Source: Rhizobium sp. Leaf371
GTDB taxonomy: Bacteria; Pseudomonadota; Alphaproteobacteria; Rhizobiales; Rhizobiaceae
NCBI RefSeq assembly: GCF_001424045.1
Contig: NZ_LMQB01000002.1
Location: forward strand, 62,001 to 126,000
DNA: 64,000 bases
Direction of reading: 5' to 3'
The position numbers were made by a program, and so were the translations under genes. The notes beneath the pieces were generated by a model. That model ran no database searches, was not told the origin of the DNA, and saw nothing but the letters and a program-made list of their open reading frames with translations. Shown piece after piece: positions 9,277 to 18,581 of the stretch (within the stretch, counting starts at the first letter, position 1; every line of letters begins with the position of its first letter).

Positions 9277-11890
9277 TTACGATCCTCTGCGGCACGACAA
9301 TGATTTTCTTCGGCGTCCGGCCTTCAAGTGCGGTCCGCACGGCTTCGAGACCGAGTACGGCGGCCTCGACAGCAGTCTGATCTGCATCGCGCGCGATTGT
9401 CAAATCGGCGCGCTTCTTGCCGTTGATCTGCACGGGAAGAACGATCTCGGAAACGGTCACCAACGCTTCGTCGAAACGGGGCCAATCAGCCTGGGCGATG
9501 AGACCCTCGCCGCCAATGACGCTCCAGCATTGTTCCGCGAGATGCGGCGTGATCGGCGCCATCAGGTGGATCAGGATCTCGACCGCGTCGCGCATGGCGT
9601 TCGTCGTCGCGGCGTCTGCCCCCGTAGCAACATCCGCCAAAGGCGCGGCCAAGGCGTTCACCATCTCGTAGAGACGCGCCACGGCCTTGTTGAAGGCGAG
9701 CTTTTCGTAGTCTGCCTCGACCGCTTTCAGCGTCCTGTGGGCGACCTGTGAGATCGGGAGAGCCGGACCGTCGCTCGCCGGTGAAGCCTTGGCGGCAGAC
9801 AGCGCGGGCGCCGCCTCGGAGATCAGGCGCCAGACGCGCTGGACGAAGCGATGCGCGCCTTCGACGCCCGCCTCCGACCAGATGACGTCGCGATCCGGTG
9901 GCGAATCCGACAGCACGAAGAAACGTGCCGTGTCCGCACCATAGGAGGCGATGATGTCGTCGGGGTCGACGACGTTCTTCTTGGATTTCGACATCTTCTC
10001 GATGGAGCCGATGGCGATGTCCTCGCCGGTCTCATTCAAGGTCGCCTTGCGGCCGTTCCCGAGATCCTCGATGGTGACGGCCGATGGGTTGATCCATTCG
10101 CGCTGTGCACCTTCGCCGCGGCTGTAGGTCTCGTGCACGACCATGCCCTGTGTGAAGAGCCCCTTGAACGGTTCTGACAGCCCCGCATGCCCTGCAGCCT
10201 TCATGGCGCGGGTGAAGAAGCGGGAATAGAGGAGATGCAGGATCGCGTGCTCGATGCCACCAATATATTGATCGACCGGCAACCAGCGATCGACCGCGGC
10301 GCGGTTGGTCGGCTGCTCTTCCCACGGCGCGGTGAAACGCATGAAATACCAGGAAGAGTCAACGAAGGTGTCCATCGTGTCGGTTTCACGGCGCGCAGCG
10401 GCGCCGCATTGCGGGCAGCCGACATGGCGCCAGGTCGGATGGCGGTCGAGCGGATTGCCGGGCTTGTCGAACGTCACGTCGTCCGGAAGCCGAACCGGCA
10501 GGTCCTTCTTCGGCACCGGCACGACGCCGCAGACCTCGCAGTGAATGACCGGGATCGGGCAGCCCCAGTAGCGCTGGCGAGAAATTCCCCAATCTCGCAA
10601 CCTGAAGTTTGTTTTACGCTCGGCCTGTGGACGACCGTCGACGTTCTGGCTTTCCAGCAGAGCCGCAACGCGCTCGAAGGCGGCCTCCGGCGTCAGGCCA
10701 TCCAGGAAGCGGGAATGGATCATGACGCCATCGCCCGTATAGGCTTCCGTGCCGATGCTAAACGTGGCGACATCGCCATCGGCGGGCATCACGACGGGTG
10801 TGACGGGCAAGTCGTAGCGTCGCGCGAAATCGAGGTCACGCTGGTCTCCGGACGGGCAGCCGAAGATGGCACCCGTGCCGTAATCCATCAGGACGAAGTT
10901 GGCGACATAGACCGGCAGCTCCCAGGACGGGTCGAGCGGATGGCGGACACGCAAGCCGGTATCGACGCCCCGCTTCTCGGCGGTTTCCAGCGCAGCGAGC
11001 GAGGTTCCCGCGCGCCGGCACTCGTCGCAGAAGGCTTCAAGCTCGGCATTGCCGGCAGCAACCTTGCGAGCGAGCGGGTGATCTGCGGCAATAGCGAGGA
11101 AGGACGCGCCGAACAGCGTGTCTGCACGGGTGGTGTAGACCTCGATCTCGGTTTCACCGGACGCCCGCGCGTCGGGAACCAGTTCCCAACGGATGGACAG
11201 GCCTTCCGAGCGACCGATCCAGTTCTTCTGCATCAGCCGGACCTTTTCCGGCCAGTGCTCCAGCGTGTCGAGAGAGTCCAACAGGTCCTGGCTGAAATCG
11301 GTAATGCGGAAAAACCACTGCGTCAGCTCACGCTGCTCCACGAGTGCGTTCGACCGCCAGCCACGCCCGTCGATCACCTGCTCGTTTGCGAGCACGGTGT
11401 GATCGACCGGATCCCAGTTGACCTTAGACTGCTTGCGGTAGACGAGGCCCTTTTCCATGAAATCGAGGAACAGGTGTTGCTGCTGCTGATAATAGGCGAC
11501 GTCGCAGGTTGCGAACTCGCGGCTCCAGTCGAGCGACAGGCCCATGACCTTGAGCTGCGCGCGCATGGAGGCGATGTTCTGGTAGGTCCATTCCGCGGGA
11601 TGGACGCCGCGCTCCATGGCGGCATTCTCGGCCGGCATGCCGAAGGCGTCCCAGCCCATGGGATGAAGGACATTGTAGCCGCGGGCACGCTTGAAGCGAG
11701 CGACGACGTCGCCCATCGCGTAGTTGCGGACATGGCCCATGTGGATACGGCCGGAGGGATAAGGAAACATCTCCAGAACGTAATATTTCTCCCGCGGGTC
11801 GTTATTGTCCGTCTTGTAGACGGATTTCTCATCCCATTCGCGCTGCCAGCGAGGTTCTGCATCGCGCGGGTTATAGCGTTCTGTGGCCAT
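9263..11890 (-). CDS. leuS: Leucyl-tRNA synthetase
   Basis: An 875-residue class I synthetase charging tRNA-Leu. The catalytic core shows [16 protein letters not shown] (HIGH-type motif, about residue 50) and KMSKSKKNV (KMSKS, about residue 630); the editing domain includes the [12 protein letters not shown] segment and the anticodon-binding domain is C-terminal. The frame extends upstream to 11959, but the family N-terminus [16 protein letters not shown] starts at 11890, so this start is used; its ribosome-binding site is weak. It is the first gene of leuS-lptE-holA and diverges from the YggS gene. Confidence 0.96.
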   Translation of the reverse strand: MATERYNPRDAEPRWQREWDEKSVYKTDNNDPREKYYVLEMFPYPSGRIHMGHVRNYAMGDVVARFKRARGYNVLHPMGWDAFGMPAENAAMERGVHPAEWTYQNIASMRAQLKVMGLSLDWSREFATCDVAYYQQQQHLFLDFMEKGLVYRKQSKVNWDPVDHTVLANEQVIDGRGWRSNALVEQRELTQWFFRITDFSQDLLDSLDTLEHWPEKVRLMQKNWIGRSEGLSIRWELVPDARASGETEIEVYTTRADTLFGASFLAIAADHPLARKVAAGNAELEAFCDECRRAGTSLAALETAEKRGVDTGLRVRHPLDPSWELPVYVANFVLMDYGTGAIFGCPSGDQRDLDFARRYDLPVTPVVMPADGDVATFSIGTEAYTGDGVMIHSRFLDGLTPEAAFERVAALLESQNVDGRPQAERKTNFRLRDWGISRQRYWGCPIPVIHCEVCGVVPVPKKDLPVRLPDDVTFDKPGNPLDRHPTWRHVGCPQCGAAARRETDTMDTFVDSSWYFMRFTAPWEEQPTNRAAVDRWLPVDQYIGGIEHAILHLLYSRFFTRAMKAAGHAGLSEPFKGLFTQGMVVHETYSRGEGAQREWINPSAVTIEDLGNGRKATLNETGEDIAIGSIEKMSKSKKNVVDPDDIIASYGADTARFFVLSDSPPDRDVIWSEAGVEGAHRFVQRVWRLISEAAPALSAAKASPASDGPALPISQVAHRTLKAVEADYEKLAFNKAVARLYEMVNALAAPLADVATGADAATTNAMRDAVEILIHLMAPITPHLAEQCWSVIGGEGLIAQADWPRFDEALVTVSEIVLPVQINGKKRADLTIARDADQTAVEAAVLGLEAVRTALEGRTPKKIIVVPQRIVNVVV

Positions 11891-12106
11891 GTGTTCAGTC
11901 GTTCCGGAAATTGTGGCGGGGCGCTGCCGCTCGGTCTTATGTGGCGTGACCTTCATCATGAAACAACGGTAGCGTCAAGTTTTGCGGGCCTTTGCAGAGG
12001 CCTGGCCTGTCCCGCCGCAAGTCCGCTTGGCGGGCTGCTGCGGATTGTCTATATCCGCGCAGACTTGTGGCGCTTTTCGCCACACACCTGCCAGGGAGAC
12101 CTTCCG

Positions 12107-12787
12107 ATGAGCCGTGTGGACCAGTGGACAGACGTCATATCGCGTATCCGCGCAGCGGAGGATCAAGCCGGGCGTCCCCATGGGTCCGTGTCGCTCGTGG
12201 CCGTGTCGAAGACCTTCGATGCGGAGGCCATTCGGCCCGTTATCGCCGCCGGGCAGCGTGTGTTCGGCGAAAACCGCGTGCAGGAGTCGCAAGGGAAGTG
12301 GCCGGGGTTGAAGGCGGAGACGCCGGATATCACGCTGCATCTGATCGGCCCGCTCCAGTCCAACAAGGCGGCCGATGCCGTCGCTCTCTTCGACGTCATC
12401 GAAACGATCGACCGCGAGAAGATCGCACGGGCGGTGGCAGCGGAAATCGCGTGTCAAGGGAAGCCGGTTCGGGTCTATGTTCAGGTCAATACCGGGCTTG
12501 AGCCGCAAAAGGCCGGCATCGCCCCGGAGGAGACGGCTGCATTCGTGACGATGTGCCGCGATACGCTCGGCTTGCCCGTGGAGGGACTGATGTGCATTCC
12601 GCCGGCGGACGAAAATCCAGGCCCACATTTCGCCCTGCTGGCAAAGCTGGCAGCCGAGAACGGTGTCGAGAAGCTATCGATGGGCATGTCGGGCGATTTC
12701 GACGTCGCTATTGCCTTTGGAGCCACCAGCGTTCGCGTCGGCTCGGCGATTTTCGGCCTTCGCGATGGTGCCGCGCAGCCGGCTTGA
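12107..12787 (+). CDS. YggS-family pyridoxal-phosphate homeostasis protein
   Basis: A 226-residue member of the YggS/PROSC family, single-domain TIM-barrel PLP-binding proteins that buffer vitamin B6 and influence amino-acid pools. VAVSKTF contains the PLP-binding lysine (Lys35), followed by GENRVQE, HLIGPLQSNKA, and SMGMSGDFDVAIAFGATSVRVGSAIFG, the phosphate-binding C-terminal signature. The start ATG 12107 has AGGGAG 9-14 bases before it; an open frame upstream runs antisense through leuS and is not coding. It ends 23 bases before a bidirectional terminator. Confidence 0.93.
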   Translation: MSRVDQWTDVISRIRAAEDQAGRPHGSVSLVAVSKTFDAEAIRPVIAAGQRVFGENRVQESQGKWPGLKAETPDITLHLIGPLQSNKAADAVALFDVIETIDREKIARAVAAEIACQGKPVRVYVQVNTGLEPQKAGIAPEETAAFVTMCRDTLGLPVEGLMCIPPADENPGPHFALLAKLAAENGVEKLSMGMSGDFDVAIAFGATSVRVGSAIFGLRDGAAQPA

Positions 12788-12810
12788 GGCGCATGAAACC
12801 CGAGGTCACA

Positions 12811-12837
12811 AAAAACCCGGCACGCGGCCGGGTTTTT
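12811..12837. terminator. Bidirectional terminator between YggS gene and trcR
   Basis: Perfect 11-bp stem AAAAACCCGGC/GCCGGGTTTTT with a five-base loop. T-runs follow the stem on both strands, so it can end both convergent transcripts. Confidence 0.9.
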
Positions 12838-12866
12838 CATACATGGCGCAATGACGCGTCTGCGGA

Positions 12867-13565
12867 TCAGTACTTCTCTTCTTCTTCGTCCGGCGTGGAG
12901 GACTTCAGCGACTTCAGCTTTGCGAAGACGGCGTCGGCATCCATTTCCTTCTCTTCCTCACGCTCATAGCCATAGCTGTAGCGTTCGGTTTCCTGCGCCG
13001 GTTCCAGCGTTGCGCCGAGATCGGCGGCTGTCGGCAGCGGGCGGCCCTTGGAGGCGCGTTCGACTTCGAGATCGAGATCGATCTGGCTGCAGAGGCCGAG
13101 GGTGACCGGGTCGCTCGCCGTCAGATTGGCCGAATTCCAGTGTGTGCGCTCGCGGATCTGCTCGATCGTCGACTTGGTGGTGCCGACGAGACGCGAGATC
13201 TGGGCGTCCTTTAGTTCGGGATGGTTGCGCACCAGCCAGAGAATGGCGTTGGGGCGATCCTGGCGCTTGGACACGGGCGTGTAGCGCGGACCCTTGCGCT
13301 TGGACTCGGGCACGCGGACCTTCGGATCGGAAATCTTCAGCTTGTGGTTGGGATTGCCTTCGGCGCGGACGATTTCATCGCGCGACAGCTGCCCGGTAGC
13401 GATCGGATCGAGGCCCTTGATGCCCTGGGCTGATTCGCCATCGGCGATCGCCTTGACTTCCAGAGGATGCAGCTTGCAGAACGTGGCGATCTGCTCGAAC
13501 GACAGGGCGGTATTATCGACAAGCCAGACCGCCGTGGCTTTCGGCATCAGCAATTGTTGAGCCAT
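12867..13565 (-). CDS. trcR: Cell-cycle transcriptional regulator TrcR (DUF1013)
   Basis: A 232-residue protein of the alphaproteobacterial DUF1013 family, named TrcR from work in Brucella and Rickettsia on cell-cycle transcription. The start MAQQLLMPKATAVWLVDNTA, the segment RYTPVSKRQDRPNAILWLVR and the helix-turn-helix-like part KDAQISRLVGTTKSTIEQIR are family hallmarks; the C-terminus is acidic and lysine-rich (about residues 195-232). DNA binding is plausible but not proved by the sequence. It diverges from acs, with 216 bases between the starts. Confidence 0.87.
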   Translation of the reverse strand: MAQQLLMPKATAVWLVDNTALSFEQIATFCKLHPLEVKAIADGESAQGIKGLDPIATGQLSRDEIVRAEGNPNHKLKISDPKVRVPESKRKGPRYTPVSKRQDRPNAILWLVRNHPELKDAQISRLVGTTKSTIEQIRERTHWNSANLTASDPVTLGLCSQIDLDLEVERASKGRPLPTAADLGATLEPAQETERYSYGYEREEEKEMDADAVFAKLKSLKSSTPDEEEEKY

Positions 13566-13781
13566 AGATATAGTCCTTCTGTCCGCCGCGCCGGTGTCGC
13601 GGGCCGTGGAATACCACTGATTTCCGGGAATAGGGCGCTTCTATACCCCTCTTGTCGCAGAATTGCAATTCTTCTCGACGTCCTGACTTTCGTCTCATTG
13701 CCGCCGGCTCAGCACCTGATATGTATCGCCTGAAAAGCGCTGTGAGGATGTGCGCGCACGACAGCAGGGAGAGAGAAAACC

Positions 13782-15731
13782 ATGTCCGACAAGACCTATC
13801 CCGTCTCGAAGGAAACGCAGGCACGCGCCCTTGTCGATAAGGCGACCTATGATGCGTGGTACCGTGACAGCGTCGAAAATCCGGATGCATTCTGGGGCGA
13901 GCACGGCAAGCGGATCGACTGGTCGAAACCCTATACGAAGGTGAAGAACACCTCGTTTACCGGCGATGTCTCGATCAAGTGGTTCGAGGACGGGCAGACC
14001 AATGCGTCCTACAACTGTATCGATCGGCATCTGGAGACGCGCGGCGATCAGGTCGCCATCATCTTCGAAGGCGACAATCCGTACATCGACAAGAAGATCA
14101 CCTATCGCGAGCTGCACCAGCATGTCTGCCGGCTGGCCAACGTCATGAAGGCGCAGGGCGTCGCCAAGGGAGATCGCGTCACGATCTACATGCCGATGAT
14201 CCCGGAGGCCGCCTATGCGATGCTGGCCTGCGCCCGCATCGGCGCCGTCCACTCCGTCGTCTTCGGCGGCTTCTCGCCGGATGCTCTGGCCGGGCGGCTG
14301 GTGGACTGTGCGTCCACCTTCGTCGTGACCTGCGACGAGGGCATGCGGGGCGGAAAGCCGATCCCGCTCAAGGACAACACGGATAAGGCCGTGGAGATTG
14401 CGGCGAAGAATGGTGTCGATGTGAAAACCGTGCTGGTCGTGCGCCGCACCGGCGGCAAGATCACCTGGGCCGATGGGCGCGACATCTGGTACCATACCGC
14501 CACTCAGGCAGCGGAGCCGACCTGCGAGCCCGTGCCGATGCAGGCGGAAGATCCGCTGTTCATCCTCTACACCTCCGGTTCCACCGGCAAGCCGAAGGGC
14601 GTGCTCCATACGACGGGCGGCTATCTCGTCTATGTCGCGATGAGCCACGAATATGTGTTCGACTATCATCCCGGCGATATCTACTGGTGCACGGCCGATG
14701 TCGGCTGGGTGACCGGCCATTCCTACATCGTCTACGGACCGCTCGCGAACGGCGCGACGACTCTGATGTTCGAGGGCGTACCGAACCATCCCGATCAGGG
14801 CCGGTTCTGGGAGGTCATCGACAAGCATCAGGTCAACATCTTCTACACTGCGCCGACCGCGATCCGCTCGTTGATGGGCGCCGGCGATGCCTTTGTGAAG
14901 CGGTCTTCGCGCAAGAGCCTGCGCATTCTCGGCACGGTCGGGGAGCCGATCAATCCGGAGGCCTGGCAGTGGTATCATGATGTCGTGGGCGACGGTCGCT
15001 GCCCCGTGGTCGATACCTGGTGGCAGACGGAAACCGGCGGCCATATGATCACGCCGCTTCCGGGCGCGACGCCGCTCAAGCCCGGTTCTGCCACGCTGCC
15101 CTTCTTCGGCATCAGGCCGGAGCTTGTCGATAACGAGGGCAACGTGCTTGAGGGTGCCGCCGACGGCAATCTCTGCATTGCCGACAGCTGGCCGGGCCAG
15201 ATGCGCACGGTCTACGGCGACCATGAGCGTTTCATCCAGACGTATTTCTCGACCTACAAGGGAAAGTATTTCACCGGGGATGGCTGCAAGCGCGATGCGG
15301 ACGGCTATTACTGGATCACCGGCCGGGTGGATGACGTGCTCAACGTCTCCGGCCACCGGATGGGCACGGCCGAGGTGGAATCGGCGCTGGTCAGCCATGA
15401 TGCGGTCTCGGAAGCGGCTGTGGTTGGATATCCCCACGATATCAAAGGTCAGGGCATCTATTGTTACGTGACCCTGATGTCGGGACGGGAAGGGTCCGAC
15501 GACCTTCGCAAGGCGCTTGTGGCGCATGTTCGCAACGAGATCGGACCGATCGCGTCGCCGGACAAGATCCAGTTTGCGCCCGGGCTGCCGAAAACCCGTT
15601 CCGGCAAGATCATGCGGCGCATTCTCCGCAAGATTGCGGAAGACGACTTCGGCGCACTCGGAGATATATCGACGCTAGCGGACCCGGCCGTGGTGGACGA
15701 TCTCATTCAGAATCGCCAGAACAGAAAATAG
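13782..15731 (+). CDS. acs: Acetyl-CoA synthetase
   Basis: A 649-residue AMP-forming enzyme that makes acetyl-CoA from acetate, ATP and CoA. The adenylate-forming signature [11 protein letters not shown] starts at residue 263; [10 protein letters not shown] and [20 protein letters not shown] mark the ATP and hinge regions. The C-terminal TRSGKIMRR holds Lys609, the residue that in the family is inactivated by acetylation. The length is standard. A GAGAGAAAA purine stretch precedes the ATG. It is convergent with the small SDHAF4-type gene. Confidence 0.97.
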   Translation: MSDKTYPVSKETQARALVDKATYDAWYRDSVENPDAFWGEHGKRIDWSKPYTKVKNTSFTGDVSIKWFEDGQTNASYNCIDRHLETRGDQVAIIFEGDNPYIDKKITYRELHQHVCRLANVMKAQGVAKGDRVTIYMPMIPEAAYAMLACARIGAVHSVVFGGFSPDALAGRLVDCASTFVVTCDEGMRGGKPIPLKDNTDKAVEIAAKNGVDVKTVLVVRRTGGKITWADGRDIWYHTATQAAEPTCEPVPMQAEDPLFILYTSGSTGKPKGVLHTTGGYLVYVAMSHEYVFDYHPGDIYWCTADVGWVTGHSYIVYGPLANGATTLMFEGVPNHPDQGRFWEVIDKHQVNIFYTAPTAIRSLMGAGDAFVKRSSRKSLRILGTVGEPINPEAWQWYHDVVGDGRCPVVDTWWQTETGGHMITPLPGATPLKPGSATLPFFGIRPELVDNEGNVLEGAADGNLCIADSWPGQMRTVYGDHERFIQTYFSTYKGKYFTGDGCKRDADGYYWITGRVDDVLNVSGHRMGTAEVESALVSHDAVSEAAVVGYPHDIKGQGIYCYVTLMSGREGSDDLRKALVAHVRNEIGPIASPDKIQFAPGLPKTRSGKIMRRILRKIAEDDFGALGDISTLADPAVVDDLIQNRQNRK

Positions 15732-15738
15732 TGCCGAT

Positions 15739-15765
15739 GGCCGTCGGACGACCTGTCCGCCGGCC
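15739..15765. terminator. Probable hairpin terminator between acs and the SDHAF4-type gene
   Basis: GGCCGTCGGAC pairs with GTCCGCCGGCC (11 positions, one mismatch) around a five-base loop. A CTCTTTT run follows 8 bases later on the + strand. The tails are imperfect, so termination is likely but not certain. Confidence 0.45.
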
Positions 15766-15782
15766 CGCGACCTCTTTTCGAC

Positions 15783-15983
15783 TCAGAAATCGATCGCGCG
15801 GCCGTTGATTTCCCAATCGCCAAAGCGCACGGGCTCGGCACCGCCGCGCCCGCCGATTTCGGTCGGCAGTTCCAAAGCTTCTTCGGCTGCGCGGCGTGCA
15901 GCGGCTTCGTCAAGAGCACGGCGCGCCGCCGGCGAGAGAACCTTGCCCGGTATCTCCTGGTTGTTGTCGTTGTCGTTCAGCAT
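15783..15983 (-). CDS. Succinate dehydrogenase assembly factor 4-like protein (DUF1674)
   Basis: A 66-residue protein ending RFGDWEINGRAIDF, the signature of the DUF1674/SDHAF4 family. The N-terminal half is charged and alanine-rich (SPAARRALDEAAARRAAEEA) and the middle carries EIGGRGGAEPVR. In mitochondria SDHAF4 binds flavinylated SdhA before assembly of complex II; bacterial members are assumed to act alike. The start MLNDNDNN is the only good ATG. It stands alone between acs and htpX. Confidence 0.88.
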   Translation of the reverse strand: MLNDNDNNQEIPGKVLSPAARRALDEAAARRAAEEALELPTEIGGRGGAEPVRFGDWEINGRAIDF

Positions 15984-16059
15984 TGTGTGACCTCACTACG
16001 CCGTTGAATCCGTGGCATCTCCGCCCCATCATATAGGGTGAAACGCGGCAATCCCACGA

Positions 16060-16075
16060 TGATTCACGTGAAACG
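16060..16075. promoter_or_regulatory. parS-like site 3, upstream of htpX
   Basis: TGATTCACGTGAAACG matches the parS consensus at 14 of 16 positions (bases 3 and 16 differ) and keeps the central TTCACGTGAA. It lies 35 bases upstream of the htpX start and about 9.4 kb from parB. Binding is inferred. Confidence 0.6.
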
Positions 16076-16110
16076 CCGTCAAAAATGCACCTTTGTCTTT
16101 GGAGATGCGT

Positions 16111-17070
16111 ATGAACCTCCTTCGTACGGCCATGCTTCTGGCTTTCATGACGGCGCTCTTCATGGGGATCGGCCTCCTGATCGGCGGTCGGGGCGGCATG
16201 ATGATCGCGTTGCTCATCGCCATTGCCGTGAACTTCTTTTCCTATTGGAATTCGGACCGGCTCGTGCTGCGGATGTATGATGCGCAAGAGGTCGATGAAC
16301 GAAGCGCCCCGGAATATTTTGGCATCGTTCGCGACCTTGCGGCCAATGCCGGGCTGCCGATGCCGCGCGTTTATGTCATCAACAACCCACAGCCGAACGC
16401 GTTCGCGACAGGTCGCAACCCGCAGAACGCCGCCGTGGCCGCCTCGACGGGACTTCTCCAGGCTTTGACCTATGACGAAGTTGCAGGCGTGATGGCGCAC
16501 GAGCTTGCTCATGTGCAGAATCGCGACACGTTGACTATGACGCTGACCGCAACGCTGGCCGGGGCGATATCGATGCTCGGCAATTTCGCTTTCTTCTTCG
16601 GTGGCAACCGCGAAAACAACAATCCGCTCGGCTTCATCGGAACGCTTGCAGCGATGATCATCGCGCCCTTCGCTGCGATGATGGTCCAGATGGCCGTCAG
16701 CCGGACACGTGAATATTCGGCTGACCGTCGTGGCGCGGAGATCTGCGGGCAACCTCTGGCGCTCGCCTCGGCGCTCCGGAAAATCGCCGGCGCCGCCTCT
16801 CATGTCCCGAATGCCGCAGCCGAGCGAAATCCGGCGACGGCCCATATGTTCATCATCAATCCGCTCTCCGGCGAGCGGATGGACAATCTGTTCTCGACCC
16901 ACCCGGCCACGGAAAATCGTATCGCGGCGCTCGAAGACATGGCGTCTCGGTTTTCCCAGCCCTCGACGCGCACCGCCGCGCCTGCTACGGCGACGCGAAA
17001 GACGCGGTCCGTTCCCAGCACTGGCTGGGGACATGATCGCTCCGAACCTCCAAAGGGCCCGTGGTCTTAA
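16111..17070 (+). CDS. htpX: Membrane metalloprotease HtpX
   Basis: A 319-residue M48 zinc protease of the inner membrane that degrades misfolded membrane proteins. Two N-terminal hydrophobic segments ([19 protein letters not shown] and [17 protein letters not shown]) are followed by HELAH with the zinc histidines at 130 and 134 and catalytic Glu131, then another membrane pair and [10 protein letters not shown] with the third ligand. ATG 16111 is chosen because GGAG lies 6 bases before it and MNLLRTAM is the family N-terminus; the frame extends to a TTG at 16093. A parS-like site lies just upstream. Its stop overlaps the next start as TAATG. Confidence 0.95.
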   Translation: MNLLRTAMLLAFMTALFMGIGLLIGGRGGMMIALLIAIAVNFFSYWNSDRLVLRMYDAQEVDERSAPEYFGIVRDLAANAGLPMPRVYVINNPQPNAFATGRNPQNAAVAASTGLLQALTYDEVAGVMAHELAHVQNRDTLTMTLTATLAGAISMLGNFAFFFGGNRENNNPLGFIGTLAAMIIAPFAAMMVQMAVSRTREYSADRRGAEICGQPLALASALRKIAGAASHVPNAAAERNPATAHMFIINPLSGERMDNLFSTHPATENRIAALEDMASRFSQPSTRTAAPATATRKTRSVPSTGWGHDRSEPPKGPWS

Positions 17071-18446
17071 TGACGAAGACAAAGAACGATTCGGCGACGC
17101 AACGATCTTCCCGGCCCGCTCCCGGCCCTGAGAAGCCTGGCCTGATTGCGCGACAGGCGGCGGCGAAACTGCTGGGTGCCGTCCTCGAGAAGAAGATCTC
17201 GCTGGATGGAATGCTCGATCCGATCGGCGGCAACCCCGCCTACCGACAGCTTTCCGACATCGATCGAACGCTCGTCAAAGCCATCCTTCACACGGCATTG
17301 CGGCATCTTCCACGAATCGAGTTCATGCTCGATCAACTTCTGAAGACCCCGCTGCCGGACGGGGCGCGGGCCTTGCACCACCAGTTGGTGGTCGCCGCGA
17401 CACAGATCGTCTATCTCGACATTCCCGACCACTCGGCCGTCGATCTCGCCGTGGAGCAGGCCAATGCCGACCCGCGCAATCGGCGTTTTGCCAGCCTGAC
17501 GAACGCCATCCTGCGGCGTCTGTCGCGCGAGAAGGACGATCTGCTTCGAATCGCCTCCGAAATGACACCTTCGCTGCCCAAATGGTACATGGACATGCTC
17601 GTCTCGACCTATGGTCGTGAGGAAGCGCGGCGCATTGCCGACGCGCTTCTCGAGCCGGCCGCGATCGACATCACGGTCAAATCCGACCCGGAAGGATGGG
17701 CGAAGCGCCTTGGCGGCCTTGTCCTGCCGACCGGAAGCGTGCGCCTTGCGTCTTTCCAGGGGACAGTCTCGAGCCTTGACGGGTTCGAAGAGGGCGAATG
17801 GTGGGTCCAGGATGCGGCAGCGTCGCTTCCGGCTAAACTCTTCGGCGATATCGCCGGCCAACGTGTCGTGGACCTCTGTGCGGCGCCCGGAGGCAAGACT
17901 GCCCAGTTGATCGGCGCGGGTGCGCAGGTGACAGCGCTTGACCAGTCTGCCAGCCGATTGAAGCGGCTCAATGGCAATCTTGAGCGGCTCGGTCTCTCGG
18001 CGGAAACACGCGAATGCAACATGGCGGATTTCCGACCTGAAACGCTGTTCGACGCCGCCCTGCTCGATGCGCCGTGCTCCTCGACCGGCACGATCCGCCG
18101 GCATCCCGATGTGCCTTACACCAAAGGTCCTGACGATATTACCAAGCTCGCCGGCCTGCAGGAGCGCCTGCTCCGCCATGCGCTGACCGTGGTCAAGCCA
18201 GGCGGGATCGTGGTCTTCTCGAATTGCTCGCTCGATCCTGCCGAGGGCGAGACCATGGTTGCGCGCGTCCTTGCAAGTGGCGGTTGCGAGCGTGTCCCTG
18301 TTGAACCCGGAGCGTTTCCCGGTCTCGAACATGCCGTGACCCCTCTCGGGGAGCTGCGCACCACGCCGGCCATGCTTGCGGCCCAGGATGGATTTGCCGG
18401 GGGCCTGGACGGCTTTTATGCCACAGTCCTGCGTAGATCGTTGTAA
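17070..18446 (+). CDS. RsmB-family rRNA (cytosine-C5)-methyltransferase
   Basis: A 458-residue protein with an N-terminal NusB-like RNA-binding domain (about residues 20-150, TDIPDHSAVDLAVEQA region) and a C-terminal Fmu/Sun methyltransferase domain. CAAPGGKTAQL is the SAM loop, LDAPCSSTGTIRRHPD holds the catalytic cysteine and FSNCSLDPAEGE the release cysteine. It probably makes an m5C in 16S rRNA, as RsmB does at C967; the exact target is not shown. The frame is open to a GTG at 17061; ATG 17070 overlaps the htpX stop and is preferred. Confidence 0.9.
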   Translation: MTKTKNDSATQRSSRPAPGPEKPGLIARQAAAKLLGAVLEKKISLDGMLDPIGGNPAYRQLSDIDRTLVKAILHTALRHLPRIEFMLDQLLKTPLPDGARALHHQLVVAATQIVYLDIPDHSAVDLAVEQANADPRNRRFASLTNAILRRLSREKDDLLRIASEMTPSLPKWYMDMLVSTYGREEARRIADALLEPAAIDITVKSDPEGWAKRLGGLVLPTGSVRLASFQGTVSSLDGFEEGEWWVQDAAASLPAKLFGDIAGQRVVDLCAAPGGKTAQLIGAGAQVTALDQSASRLKRLNGNLERLGLSAETRECNMADFRPETLFDAALLDAPCSSTGTIRRHPDVPYTKGPDDITKLAGLQERLLRHALTVVKPGGIVVFSNCSLDPAEGETMVARVLASGGCERVPVEPGAFPGLEHAVTPLGELRTTPAMLAAQDGFAGGLDGFYATVLRRSL

Positions 18447-18581
18447 GGACACAGTTTCCATATCGACAAGGTAAGCGTTCGCTGCGTCCTCCACTGGCGC
18501 GACGCGCGGAAACACGTCACTGTGTCCCAATCGTGGACGTTCCGCAGGGCTGTCGGAACGGGGTAGGGCATCATTTAATTC

